Positions 56,166-64,000 of a stretch of 64,000 nt of DNA are shown one piece after another. Made by a program: the position numbers and the translations under genes. Positions within the stretch are counted from its first letter, which is position 1; each line of letters begins with the position of its first letter. The notes beneath the pieces were generated by a model that was not told the DNA's origin, ran no database searches, and saw only the letters and a list, made by a program, of their open reading frames with translations. The DNA is from Pseudomonadales bacterium (lineage in GTDB: Bacteria > Pseudomonadota > Gammaproteobacteria > Pseudomonadales > DT-91): assembly GCA_013215055.1 (NCBI GenBank), contig JABSRQ010000010.1, forward strand, positions 62,001 through 126,000, in the 5' to 3' direction.

Positions 56166-56804
56166 TTAACGTAGGCCAGAAATAAAGCTGGCTACGGCGC
56201 GAATTTCATAATCAGTCATGCCCGATGTAACATCACGCATGATGCGGCTATCACCATCATTCACACGTGCACCCTGTGCTTTAGGCTCATCAGCGCCTAA
56301 ACGAAAAGCCTTTAATTGCTTCTCTATATAAGCTGCATGTTGACCTGCCAATGCAGGATAACCCGCACCCTTATTGCCTTTACCTGAAGGACCATGACAA
56401 CCGGTACAAGCTGGCGTGCCTTTTTTCAAACTACCGCCACGATAAACCGCTTCACCTTTATCTTTTAAATCGGCCTTAACCGTTTCGCCTTTTATCGTCT
56501 GCGCAGAATAATAAGCGGCGATATCAGCGATATCCTGATCAGAAAGTCCTGGCACAATACCGGCCATTTCTGGAATGCTACGACCATCATTTTCTGGCTT
56601 CTTTTTCACATCATTAAGCTGCTTGATGATGTATTTTTCGTGCTGGCCCGCTAATTTAGGAAACATCGCTGCAGGACTATTACCATCAGCACCATGACAA
56701 GCCGAACACTGAGCCGCTTTATTCTTACCGGCCTCTGCATTACCTGTAGCCATTGCAGAGCCGGCAGCAGCCATCATTAATACACTTAAAATCAGCTTTT
56801 TCAT
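56166..56804 (-). CDS. Cytochrome c4, diheme periplasmic electron carrier
   Basis: A 212-residue periplasmic cytochrome. The signal peptide (about 1-19, ending AMA) is followed by two similar domains, each with a heme motif: QCSACHGADGNSPAAMFPKL near residue 34 and CTGCHGPSGKGNKGAGYPAL near 137. Each domain also repeats LAGQH.(K/A)YI.KQL and a Met ligand candidate. It is a likely electron donor to terminal oxidases. It lies 48 bases after cytochrome c5 on the same strand and next to dsbA, as in Pseudomonas. Confidence 0.95.
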   Translation of the reverse strand: MKKLILSVLMMAAAGSAMATGNAEAGKNKAAQCSACHGADGNSPAAMFPKLAGQHEKYIIKQLNDVKKKPENDGRSIPEMAGIVPGLSDQDIADIAAYYSAQTIKGETVKADLKDKGEAVYRGGSLKKGTPACTGCHGPSGKGNKGAGYPALAGQHAAYIEKQLKAFRLGADEPKAQGARVNDGDSRIMRDVTSGMTDYEIRAVASFISGLR

Positions 56805-56852
56805 GTTGTTTATGTTCTCTTAAATCTCGTGGTTTATTATTTAAGCTTAGGC

Positions 56853-57158
56853 TTATTTAGCGGTACTCATTAATTTAATCAAAGCGGTAAATTCGGCATC
56901 GGTACAATCCATACACAGACCTTTTGGCGGCATAGCACCTGTGCCATTTTTTGCACTGGTTAATAATGCAGGCATGCCTTTTTCTAAACGAGGCTTCCAG
57001 GCCGCTGCATCATGTGCCTTGGGAGCACCTGCTGCACCTGCTGCATGGCAAGCCACACAAGTTTTATTGTAAATTTCTTGGGCGTCACGTGCTTGAACCT
57101 GCAAAGACAATACCGCGGCAAAAGCAGTTGCAGCAATCAATAACTGTTTCATATTCAT
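56853..57158 (-). CDS. Cytochrome c5-type monoheme periplasmic protein
   Basis: A 101-residue cytochrome with a signal peptide (about 1-23, ending VQA). The heme motif is NKTCVACHAAGAAGAPK and the Met ligand is in GTGAMPPKGLCMDCTDAEF, whose two extra cysteines mark the c5 family. It probably shuttles electrons in the periplasm together with the c4 protein downstream. Transcription likely begins at the symmetric promoter shared with engB. Confidence 0.94.
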   Translation of the reverse strand: MNMKQLLIAATAFAAVLSLQVQARDAQEIYNKTCVACHAAGAAGAPKAHDAAAWKPRLEKGMPALLTSAKNGTGAMPPKGLCMDCTDAEFTALIKLMSTAK

Positions 57159-57250
57159 TCCCCTAAATAATTAAATCGCTGATCTAAAACAAAATTTGTG
57201 TATCTAAAAGCAAAAAAACCACAGCGCCAATGGCTCAAAGACGCGGCTAG

Positions 57251-57275
57251 CTATATAATTGCGCACATTATATAG
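57251..57275. promoter_or_regulatory. Symmetric divergent promoter core, cytochrome c5 / engB
   Basis: CTATATAAT (57251-57259) and ATTATATAG (57267-57275) are exact inverse complements around TGCGCAC. Each arm holds a perfect -10 hexamer TATAAT, one per strand (57254-57259 plus; 57267-57272 minus), facing outwards to engB and to cytochrome c5. Clear -35 elements are lacking. The predicted starts lie only a few bases apart, about 50 bases before engB and 100 before the cytochrome. Confidence 0.55.
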
Positions 57276-57317
57276 AAAACCTCCCGCAAGGGAAAATGCC
57301 AATTTAGGAAATACCCC

Positions 57318-57929
57318 ATGGCCATAGATTACCGCAAGGCTTTTTATCAGATCAGTGCCGAAAAAGTCTCTCAATGCCCCGAAGATACAGGCTATGAAGT
57401 CGCCTTTGCCGGGCGCTCCAATGCGGGTAAAAGCTCAGCGATCAATGCACTGACCGACAACAAAAAGCTGTGCAGAACCTCCAAAACCCCTGGGCGTACC
57501 CAATTAATCAACTTTTTCCAGCTCGATGAAGAGCGCCGCCTAGTGGATTTGCCAGGTTACGGCTACGCCAAGGTACCCGAGGCAATGAAGCTCAGATGGC
57601 AGAAACACCTCAATGAATACCTGCAGGAAAGAGACTGCCTACGTGGATTAGTGCTGGTGATGGATTTACGCCACCCATTGCAAGACTACGACAAGATGAT
57701 TATTGACTGGTGTACCGCCAGTGACCTCCCCCTGCATCTATTGTTAACCAAGTCTGACAAGTTAAAGCCCAATGCCGCCAGAAACCAGTTATTTCAGATT
57801 AAAAAACAGCTTGAAGTTTATGGCCCTGGCATTAGCTTGCAGTTGTTTTCTTCTTTGAAAAAATCCGGCAAAAAAGAATTAGAGGCTGTATTAGACGGTT
57901 GGTATGGCTCTGCGGATGAAGCCGAATAA
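57318..57929 (+). CDS. engB: EngB/YihA, ribosome biogenesis GTPase
   Basis: A 203-residue GTPase needed for 50S assembly and division. Motifs are G1 [15 protein letters not shown], the switch region [12 protein letters not shown]3 [13 protein letters not shown] and G4 LLTKSDKLK, with the SLFS-like G5 region [14 protein letters not shown] near the end. Length is normal. It is followed by a candidate small RNA, whose terminal hairpin would also terminate engB. Confidence 0.97.
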   Translation: MAIDYRKAFYQISAEKVSQCPEDTGYEVAFAGRSNAGKSSAINALTDNKKLCRTSKTPGRTQLINFFQLDEERRLVDLPGYGYAKVPEAMKLRWQKHLNEYLQERDCLRGLVLVMDLRHPLQDYDKMIIDWCTASDLPLHLLLTKSDKLKPNAARNQLFQIKKQLEVYGPGISLQLFSSLKKSGKKELEAVLDGWYGSADEAE

Positions 57930-57957
57930 AAAATTTAAAGAAAAATGAAAAACATTT

Positions 57958-57984
57958 GAACCAAATAGCAAAGCCACGTTCTTA
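57958..57984 (+). promoter_or_regulatory. Candidate promoter of the small RNA downstream of engB
   Basis: GAACCA (57958-57963) and TCTTA (57980-57984), spaced by 16 bases, fit the general form of sigma-E/AlgU-type promoters (GAAC...TC..A). A sigma-70 reading, TTGAAC with a poor -10, is weaker. Transcription would begin about 57991. Confidence 0.4.
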
Positions 57985-57990
57985 TTACCT

Positions 57991-58091
57991 GATAGTGGCT
58001 GAAACGTAAGGTTCCCTAAGCTTTTACGTTTCAAGAGTTGTGGAACAACTCATTTGTGCCGGTGATACTCCCCAGTATCACCGGCTTTTTT
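57991..58091 (+). ncRNA. Candidate three-hairpin small RNA between engB and polA
   Basis: About 100 bases that fold into three successive perfect hairpins. The first has a 10-bp stem TGAAACGTAA / TTACGTTTCA (58000-58009, 58024-58033) with a loop exposing TTCCCT. The second is GAGTTGT / ACAACTC (58035-58041, 58045-58051) with a GGA loop. The third is the terminator. A promoter-like sequence lies upstream. The engB-polA gap holds Spot 42 (spf) in E. coli and ErsA in Pseudomonas aeruginosa, so position supports an sRNA. The strand here is that of engB, unlike spf, which follows polA. An engB 3' end is the alternative. Confidence 0.55.
58058..58091 (+). terminator. Strong intrinsic terminator of the small RNA and engB
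   Basis: A 12-bp perfect stem GCCGGTGATACT (58058-58069) and AGTATCACCGGC (58074-58085) with a CCCC loop and six T (58086-58091). The T run is on the plus strand only, so it does not serve polA. Confidence 0.95.
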
Positions 58092-58197
58092 ATGCCGTTA
58101 ATACCTATACATACGATCAGATATAATAAAACGCTGCATAATGGTCATAAAACCCACGTATACTCGCGCCAGAAATTAATAATAAAAACGATGAGTC

Positions 58198-58749
58198 ATG
58201 AAGACCCTTTTAAAAATAATCGCCATCAGCTGCCTTGGCCTTAACATCTCGGCCTGCAAACCCGAGTTTAAAATTCTTCACCCGCATATTATTTATTATG
58301 GTGACAGCCTGTGTACGGAAAATTATTCACCCAATAAACTCACCGCCACACAACGTTTAGGCATCCCGGAGAATTGTAAATATGGCCGGCCTATGCGGGA
58401 TATCGCAGAAATTTCCAGCAATTACACGCTCGCATTTCTGGCGATGGGAACCAATGATGCCCGTTTAGGGGTTTCTATAGAGGCCTTTTCGTTGCACTTA
58501 AATGATTTATTAAGCAATACCAGCGCCACCGTAGTCTGTGTATTACCCAATATCGTCAGCCGCATTAACACCTCGGCGGTAAGAGCGGAAATGGCCAATC
58601 AATGTGTGAATATTATCGATCCACAAAAAGAATGTGATGTAGGCCCTCGGTTTGTGGATGGGCTACATTATACCGAGAAAGACCATGTGGGCATGGCGAG
58701 CTGTATTCAGAAGGCCATGACAGCCTTCGATAACGATGAACTTTTATAA
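58198..58749 (+). CDS. SGNH/GDSL-type hydrolase, predicted lipoprotein
   Basis: A 183-residue protein. The N-terminal signal ends in a lipobox ISAC with Cys20. Hydrolase blocks are in the right order: GDS (35-37, nucleophile Ser37), GTND (84-87) and DGLH (154-157, Asp and His of the triad). This is a small SGNH-hydrolase fold acting probably in the periplasm on an ester or acetyl group; the substrate is unknown. It sits alone between the small RNA and the convergent polA (two bases apart). Confidence 0.8.
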   Translation: MKTLLKIIAISCLGLNISACKPEFKILHPHIIYYGDSLCTENYSPNKLTATQRLGIPENCKYGRPMRDIAEISSNYTLAFLAMGTNDARLGVSIEAFSLHLNDLLSNTSATVVCVLPNIVSRINTSAVRAEMANQCVNIIDPQKECDVGPRFVDGLHYTEKDHVGMASCIQKAMTAFDNDELL

Positions 58750-58751
58750 GC

Positions 58752-61517
58752 TTAGTGCGCCTCATCCCAGTTATCACCCACACCCACATCCACCAATAAA
58801 GGCACGGCTAAATCGGCGGCGGATTGCATCTGCTCTTTGATACCTTCGCAGAATGCCTCCACTTGAGATTCTGCCACTTCAAAAATCAGTTCATCGTGCA
58901 CCTGCATAATCATCGCCGCATCAAAATCACTTTGCGCCAACCAAGCTTGTACATTGATCATCGCCTGCTTAATCACATCTGCGGCCGTACCCTGCATAGG
59001 GGCGTTAATCGCGGTACGTTCGGCACCAGCGCGTTTCATGCCATTGCTGGATTTAATCTCGGGTAGATAAAGCCTGCGCCCCCGTAACGTTTCTACATAA
59101 CCATCCTCTATGGCCTGAGCGCGGGTTTCGTCCATATAGGTTTTAACCCCAGGATATTTGGCAAAATATTTACCAATATAAGCCTGCGCCTCACCTCGGC
59201 CAATCTTCAATTGTTTAGCCAAACCAAAGGCCGACATGCCATAAATCAAACCGAAGTTAATCGCCTTGGCACTGCGACGCTGATCGATAGTCACCTCATC
59301 AACCGTCACACCAAACACCTCGGCAGCCGTGGCCTTATGTACGTCTTCACCATGACTAAACGCATTTAACAGACCTTCGTCATGGGATAAATGCGCCATG
59401 ATACGTAATTCAATTTGGCTATAATCGGCCGCCACCAGTTTCTTACCTTCGGGAGCAATAAAGGCCTGACGAATGCGACGGCCCTCTTCCGAGCGAATAG
59501 GGATATTCTGTAAATTGGGATTAGTCGATGATAAACGCCCGGTTGCCGCTACAGCCTGTTGGTAGGATGTATGCACTCGACCGGTAGTTACATTTACCTG
59601 CTGAGGCAGCGCATCGGTGTAGGTAGATTTCAGTTTGGAGAAACTGCGATATTGCATGATAATCGCGGGTAATTCGTGATCATTAGCCAATTCCTGCAAT
59701 ACGGCCTCGGCGGTAGATGGCTGACCCTTTGGGGTTTTTTTGATGACTGGGATTTCCAGCTTTTCAAACAAGATCACCTGTAATTGTTTCGGTGAACTTA
59801 AGTTAAACTCCTCACCCGCCACGGCAAAGGCCTGCTGTTCCAGCTCTTTACAACGTTGATCCAACTCTATGGATTGTTTGGCCAATAAGTTGCTATCGAT
59901 TAATGTGCCGTGATGCTCCATCTCGGTTAATACATCAATTAACGGCACTTCTAATTGCTGAAATACCGCTTTTTGTTTTTCCAGATCCGCCAAATCCTCC
60001 CATAAAACCGCATGTAAACGCAGCGTAATATCGGCAGCTTCGGCCGCATAAGGGGCAGCCTGCTCCAGTTCAATCTGGTTAAAGCTCAGCTGTTTCTTGC
60101 CTTTACCGGCGATATCTTCAAGACGAATGGTTTTAAGATCCAGATATTTCTGCGCCAACGATTCCAGATCATGACGACTGGCCGTACTATTAAGCACATA
60201 AGATTCCAGCATAGTATCGAAGGCGATACCACGTAGATGAATGCCGTGATGGCGTAATACATGTGCATCATATTTCAGGTTCTGGCCAACTTTGGCTTTT
60301 TTGGCATCTTCTAATAAGGGTTTTAACCGCGCTAAAACATCATCTCTATCTAGCTGTTCAGCTGCGCCTAAATAATCATGTGCCAGTGGAATATACGCAG
60401 CCTCTCCTGCTTTAACCGCCACCGATATACCCACAATCTGCGCCTGCATATATTCAGGGCTGGACGTTTGTATATCAAAGGCGAATAATTCGGCGGCCTG
60501 ACATTTATCTAGCCAGCGCTGAAAATCAGCTTCGTTTAAAATGGTTTGATAATCGGTTTCTATCACCGCGGCCACAGGCTTTTTGGCTTTAGCCGCCGTA
60601 GTGCCGGATGCCGACATGCCGTTATCGCCGTTCTCCAGCGCCTTTACCCAGGTTTTAAAACCCATTTCTTCAAATAAGGCCAATAAAGCCGCATCATCCG
60701 CTTCTTTATTCACCAGTTCCTGTACTTGCTCTGGCAGCTCCACATCACATTTGATGGTCGCCAGCTCATAGGAGAGATAGGCTTTGTCTTTTTCAGCGGC
60801 TAATTTTTCTGGTAATTTTTTTGCACCTCTTAAGGTTAATTCACGCACAGGTTCTAAATCGGCATAAATCGTATCCAGAGAACCTATACCCTGCAATAAA
60901 CCCAGCGCGGTCTTTGCACCCACACCAGCAACACCGGGAATGTTATCGACCTTATCACCCATCAACGCGAGGAAATCGATGATTAAATCGGCCGGAATAC
61001 CAAATTTATCAATCACACCTTGAGGGTCCATCACGGTATCCGTCATGGTATTCACCAATGTGACATGCTCATTAACCAGCTGGGCCATGTCTTTATCGCC
61101 GGTTGATACCACAACAGGAATTTTCAGCACCGTGGCCTGCGCAGCATACGTGCCAATCACATCATCGGCCTCAACACCTTGTATAACAATCAGCGGAAAA
61201 CCCATGGCCTTGATAATATTGTGAATAGGCTCAATTTGTGGGCGCATATCATCCGGCATAGGGGGGCGATTAGCCTTGTATTCAGGGTAAATATCATCCC
61301 TAAAAGTCTTACCCTTGGCGTCAAAAATCACCGCGATACAGCTATCGGGATAAGCCTTTACCAGCGAGCGCAGCATATTAATCACGCCTTTAACCGCACC
61401 TGTAGGTTGGCCGCTGGCATTCTCCAAAGGTGGCATCGCATGAAAGGCGCGATATAAATAGGAGGAACCATCAACCAAAACCAGAGGCGCTTTTTCTGCA
61501 TTGTTGCTGTCAGACAT
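58752..61517 (-). CDS. polA: DNA polymerase I, with a degenerate 3'-5' exonuclease site
   Basis: A 921-residue PolA with 5' nuclease (about 1-300), 3'-5' exonuclease-like (about 330-520) and polymerase (about 525-921) domains. Polymerase motifs are intact (VAADYSQIELRIMAHL, RRSAKAINFGLIYGMSAFG, MIMQVHDELIFEV). In the proofreading domain, by alignment to E. coli numbering, Asp355, Asp424 and Tyr497 are kept, but Glu357 is Gln350 (codon at 60470-60468) and Asp501 is Ala494 (60038-60036). Proofreading is probably weak or lost. The ATG at 61517 (MSDSNNAEKAPLVLVDG) was preferred to an upstream GTG. Confidence 0.97.
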   Translation of the reverse strand: MSDSNNAEKAPLVLVDGSSYLYRAFHAMPPLENASGQPTGAVKGVINMLRSLVKAYPDSCIAVIFDAKGKTFRDDIYPEYKANRPPMPDDMRPQIEPIHNIIKAMGFPLIVIQGVEADDVIGTYAAQATVLKIPVVVSTGDKDMAQLVNEHVTLVNTMTDTVMDPQGVIDKFGIPADLIIDFLALMGDKVDNIPGVAGVGAKTALGLLQGIGSLDTIYADLEPVRELTLRGAKKLPEKLAAEKDKAYLSYELATIKCDVELPEQVQELVNKEADDAALLALFEEMGFKTWVKALENGDNGMSASGTTAAKAKKPVAAVIETDYQTILNEADFQRWLDKCQAAELFAFDIQTSSPEYMQAQIVGISVAVKAGEAAYIPLAHDYLGAAEQLDRDDVLARLKPLLEDAKKAKVGQNLKYDAHVLRHHGIHLRGIAFDTMLESYVLNSTASRHDLESLAQKYLDLKTIRLEDIAGKGKKQLSFNQIELEQAAPYAAEAADITLRLHAVLWEDLADLEKQKAVFQQLEVPLIDVLTEMEHHGTLIDSNLLAKQSIELDQRCKELEQQAFAVAGEEFNLSSPKQLQVILFEKLEIPVIKKTPKGQPSTAEAVLQELANDHELPAIIMQYRSFSKLKSTYTDALPQQVNVTTGRVHTSYQQAVAATGRLSSTNPNLQNIPIRSEEGRRIRQAFIAPEGKKLVAADYSQIELRIMAHLSHDEGLLNAFSHGEDVHKATAAEVFGVTVDEVTIDQRRSAKAINFGLIYGMSAFGLAKQLKIGRGEAQAYIGKYFAKYPGVKTYMDETRAQAIEDGYVETLRGRRLYLPEIKSSNGMKRAGAERTAINAPMQGTAADVIKQAMINVQAWLAQSDFDAAMIMQVHDELIFEVAESQVEAFCEGIKEQMQSAADLAVPLLVDVGVGDNWDEAH

Positions 61518-61628
61518 AATATGATGTTCTTTTTCTATCACTAAAAATTTGCCCACAGTGTAACATTGCTAGAATTATATTAAGCAGTGTTTTACTCTCT
61601 GCTTTGGACAAATGCTTAAGGAGTGCAT

Positions 61629-62618
61629 ATGGCTGTTTACACCAGTTTGGACTTTGATGAAATCAATACCGCCATTAAACGTTTTGGCATAGGTGAGCTT
61701 GTAAGTTTTGAAGGCATTTCTGCCGGCATGGAAAACAGCAATTATTTTGTCACGACAAGCTCCCACCATTTATTAGAAGAGCAAGGTGAAAAGCGCGGTG
61801 AGTATGTACTTACCCTGTTTGAAGAGTTAGCCGAATCACAAATACCGTTTCATATTCAGATTTTACAAACCCTGCAAGCCAGCCATATTGCTGTCGCAGC
61901 CCCCATCAATGATTTTGACGGACTCGCCCTGCAGCATATCAAAGGTAAACCTGCGGTTTTATGTGCACGCTTAAGTGGTGAACACCCCGTGCATACCAGC
62001 ATTAAACAATGCGAAGTTTTAGGCCAGACCCTGGCGCAAATTCATCAATGCCTGGAAAGCTTCCCCGATGCCGAACAACATGCGGGCATACGTGATACAC
62101 CGTGGTTAAAAAACAGCATTAAAAAAGCCAAGGCATTTTTAAGTGAAGATGAAAGCCGCTTGGCAGATACGGTATTTAACCGCTATCAAGACGTGATTCA
62201 GCAACACAAATTTAGCCAAAGCATCATTCATGGGGATTTATTCCATGACAACAGCTTGTTTAATGGTGATGAACTCAGCGGTATCATCGACTTCTTCAAC
62301 GCAGGTTTTGGTCACTGCATCTATGATTTAGCCATTGTGGTAAATGACTGGTGTTTAAATGAGCTGGGCGAGTTCAAGATAGAGCATTACCAACACTTAT
62401 TAAAAGCCTATGCCGCCATCCGCCCCTTCAGCGATGCCGAGAAACGCCACTGGCCAGACTTTTTACAAGCGGCCGCGCTGCGTTTCTGGATATCACGTTT
62501 ACTCTCGCAAAAACAATCACTTAACCAGCACCATGAGTTACGAGACGGGAAAGACCCGCTGCAATATAAACATATTTTGATGCAGCACAGACAAAGAAGC
62601 CCTATAGCGCTGCCTTGA
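61629..62618 (+). CDS. thrB: Homoserine kinase, APH-fold type
   Basis: A 329-residue ThrB of the choline-kinase/APH fold used by Pseudomonas and alphaproteobacteria, phosphorylating homoserine in threonine synthesis. Seen are GISAGMENSNYFVTTSS, the catalytic loop IIHGDLFHDNSLFNGDELSG, and the metal site IIDFFNAGFGHCIYDLAIVVNDW. I start at ATG 61629, with AAGGAG five bases before it. It is divergent from polA, as in Pseudomonas. Confidence 0.95.
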   Translation: MAVYTSLDFDEINTAIKRFGIGELVSFEGISAGMENSNYFVTTSSHHLLEEQGEKRGEYVLTLFEELAESQIPFHIQILQTLQASHIAVAAPINDFDGLALQHIKGKPAVLCARLSGEHPVHTSIKQCEVLGQTLAQIHQCLESFPDAEQHAGIRDTPWLKNSIKKAKAFLSEDESRLADTVFNRYQDVIQQHKFSQSIIHGDLFHDNSLFNGDELSGIIDFFNAGFGHCIYDLAIVVNDWCLNELGEFKIEHYQHLLKAYAAIRPFSDAEKRHWPDFLQAAALRFWISRLLSQKQSLNQHHELRDGKDPLQYKHILMQHRQRSPIALP

Positions 62619-62663
62619 TTTTAAGTTTTATTCACTTGCAGCGTTTGCCACAGCCCCCTAAAA

Positions 62664-62709
62664 TGCACAATATTCGTGCGCAGCACCAAAATAACACACA
62701 GCTGCGCAC
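62664..62709 (+). promoter_or_regulatory. Inverted repeats upstream of glnK (possible NtrC-type sites)
   Basis: TGCACA-N5-CGTGCG (62664-62680) resembles the NtrC box TGCACC-N5-GGTGCA. Overlapping it, GTGCGCAGC (62676-62684) and GCTGCGCAC (62701-62709) are a perfect 9-bp inverted repeat with 16 bases between. A TATACT follows at 62715-62720 without a -35, suiting an activated promoter. No sigma-54 GG/GC pair was found. Confidence 0.4.
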
Positions 62710-62729
62710 CACTATATACTCACCATTAG

Positions 62730-63077
<348 letters not shown>

Positions 63078-63088
63078 GCGAGAGCCTC

Positions 63089-64000
63089 ATGAAAATACGT
63101 TTACTTCTGATACTGGCGGCAAGTTTGCTGCCGGCCGCAGCTTTTGCCGACGGCATCAATGCTGCCGATACAGCCTGGGTGATGACCTCTACCGCGCTGG
63201 TTTTATTTATGACCATTCCCGGCTTATCGATGTTCTACGCAGGCTTAGTACGTTCCAAAAACGTACTCTCGGTATTTATGCAATGTTTTGCATTAACCTG
63301 TTTAATGTCTCTGCTGTGGTTTGCGGTCGGTTATACCATCGCCTTTGGTTCTGCCGATGTAGAACAAGGTAAATGGATAGGTGATTTTGGCAATATCTTT
63401 TTTGCCGCCATGGACATCAACAGTGTTAATGGCACCATTCCTGCCCCCCTGTTTGCCACCTTCCAAATGACATTTGCAATCATCACACCGGCACTGATTG
63501 TTGGTGGTTTTGCCGAACGTATGCGTTTTTCCGCCATGTTAATGTTTTGTTCCATTTGGCTTTTAGTGGTTTACGCACCGATTTGTCACTGGGTTTGGGG
63601 CGGTGGCTGGCTTGGCCAGATGGGCCTGCAAGATTTTGCCGGTGGCACTGTGGTACATATCACCGCCGCTACCGCAGCCTTAGTCGCAGCCATAGTGATG
63701 GGCAATCGTAAAGGTTATGGCACAGTCCCCATGCCGCCACATAATTTAACCATGACCGTTGCCGGCGCGGGTATGTTGTGGTTTGGCTGGTTTGGTTTTA
63801 ATGGTGGTTCGGCTTTGGCAGCCAATGGCGCTGCAGCTATGGCTATTTTAGTCACCCATTTATCGGCCAGCGCCGGTGCTTTAGCATGGATGATGATGGA
63901 ATGGATTAAACATGGTAAACCCTCGGCTTTAGGTATCGTTACTGGCATGGTGGCAGGTCTTGGCACCATTACCCCCGCAGCCGGCTCTGTAGGCCCAGGC
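63089..64000 (+). CDS. amtB: AmtB, ammonium transporter (cut by window edge)
   Basis: The first 304 codons of an Amt/MEP/Rh channel. A signal-like N-terminus (to about residue 20, AAAFA) is followed by AADTAWVMTSTALVLFMTIP and at least seven more hydrophobic segments. Diagnostic parts are AGLVRSKNVLSVFMQ, AERMRFSAMLMF, and GGTVVHITAATAAL, which holds the first pore histidine. The C-terminal part with the second histidine would lie near or beyond the edge. It is in an operon with glnK. Confidence 0.96.
   Translation, partial: MKIRLLLILAASLLPAAAFADGINAADTAWVMTSTALVLFMTIPGLSMFYAGLVRSKNVLSVFMQCFALTCLMSLLWFAVGYTIAFGSADVEQGKWIGDFGNIFFAAMDINSVNGTIPAPLFATFQMTFAIITPALIVGGFAERMRFSAMLMFCSIWLLVVYAPICHWVWGGGWLGQMGLQDFAGGTVVHITAATAALVAAIVMGNRKGYGTVPMPPHNLTMTVAGAGMLWFGWFGFNGGSALAANGAAAMAILVTHLSASAGALAWMMMEWIKHGKPSALGIVTGMVAGLGTITPAAGSVGPG

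Noticed and set aside
62641-62660. Sigma-54 promoter before glnK
   Set aside because: The segment has a TTGC but no GG ten bases upstream of a GC, which sigma-54 promoters need.

Overview
The window is core chromosome of a gammaproteobacterium of the Pseudomonadales/Cellvibrionales kind. The gene order repeatedly matches blocks known from Pseudomonas: pilGHIJK-chpA beside gshB-tonB3-yqgE, pilU-pilT, yggS-proC-yggT, hisI-hisE-tatABC, algZ-algR-hemC-hemD-hemX-hemY opposite argH, ftsY-ftsE-ftsX-rpoH opposite rsmD, coaD-ferredoxin-ggt, cytochrome c4/c5-engB-polA-thrB, and glnK-amtB. The DNA is clearly more AT-rich than typical Pseudomonas, so a marine relative is likely; the species cannot be named from sequence reading alone. 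No transposase, integrase, phage gene, CRISPR array, tRNA or rRNA was recognised. Coding density is very high; the only gene-free stretch over 300 bases is 5407-5722.

Layout. 1-5406 (minus): Chp chemosensory cluster for type IV pili (pilG, pilH, pilI, pilJ, pilK and the first third of chpA, cut by the window edge). 5723-8225 (plus): glutathione synthetase, a TonB3-like protein and YqgE. 8240-10491 (minus): retraction ATPases PilU and PilT. 10591-15903 (plus): PLP homeostasis protein, ProC, YggT, HisI/HisE, TatABC, a DUF465 protein and a GST-fold protein. 15898-20014 (minus): PstS/OmpA fusion, Kef-type antiporter and SrkA kinase. 20090-20893 (plus): DUF2889 protein. 20901-26757 (minus): hemCDXY and algZR. 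26862-28256: argH. 28311-32115 (minus): DUF1631 protein and a PAS-GGDEF-EAL protein. 32311-34392: EttA and a PilZ protein. 34389-41420: RadA, PIN-PhoH ATPase, lipase, a FimV-like LysM protein and an orphan hybrid kinase. 41582-46621 (minus): TrmB, DUF423, RpoH, FtsX, FtsE, FtsY. 46742-49913 (plus): RsmD, CoaD, ferredoxin, gamma-glutamyltranspeptidase. 49989-57158 (mostly minus): small membrane protein, MutM, HslO, HslR, YrfG, YfbR, DsbA, a beta-barrel protein, cytochromes c4 and c5. 57318-64000: EngB, a candidate small RNA, an SGNH lipoprotein, PolA (minus), ThrB, GlnK and the start of AmtB.

Functionally the window is dominated by type IV pilus control (Chp signalling, PilT/PilU, a TonB3-like protein, AlgZ/AlgR, c-di-GMP and PilZ proteins, a FimV-like protein), heme and glutathione synthesis, protein export and folding (Tat, FtsY, DsbA, HslO, HslR, RpoH), and housekeeping enzymes. 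No new multi-gene system is evident. The most interesting points are a PolA whose 3'-5' exonuclease site has lost two of its key acidic residues, a three-hairpin candidate small RNA downstream of engB in the locus that carries spf or ersA in other gammaproteobacteria, and a perfectly symmetric divergent promoter between cytochrome c5 and engB.
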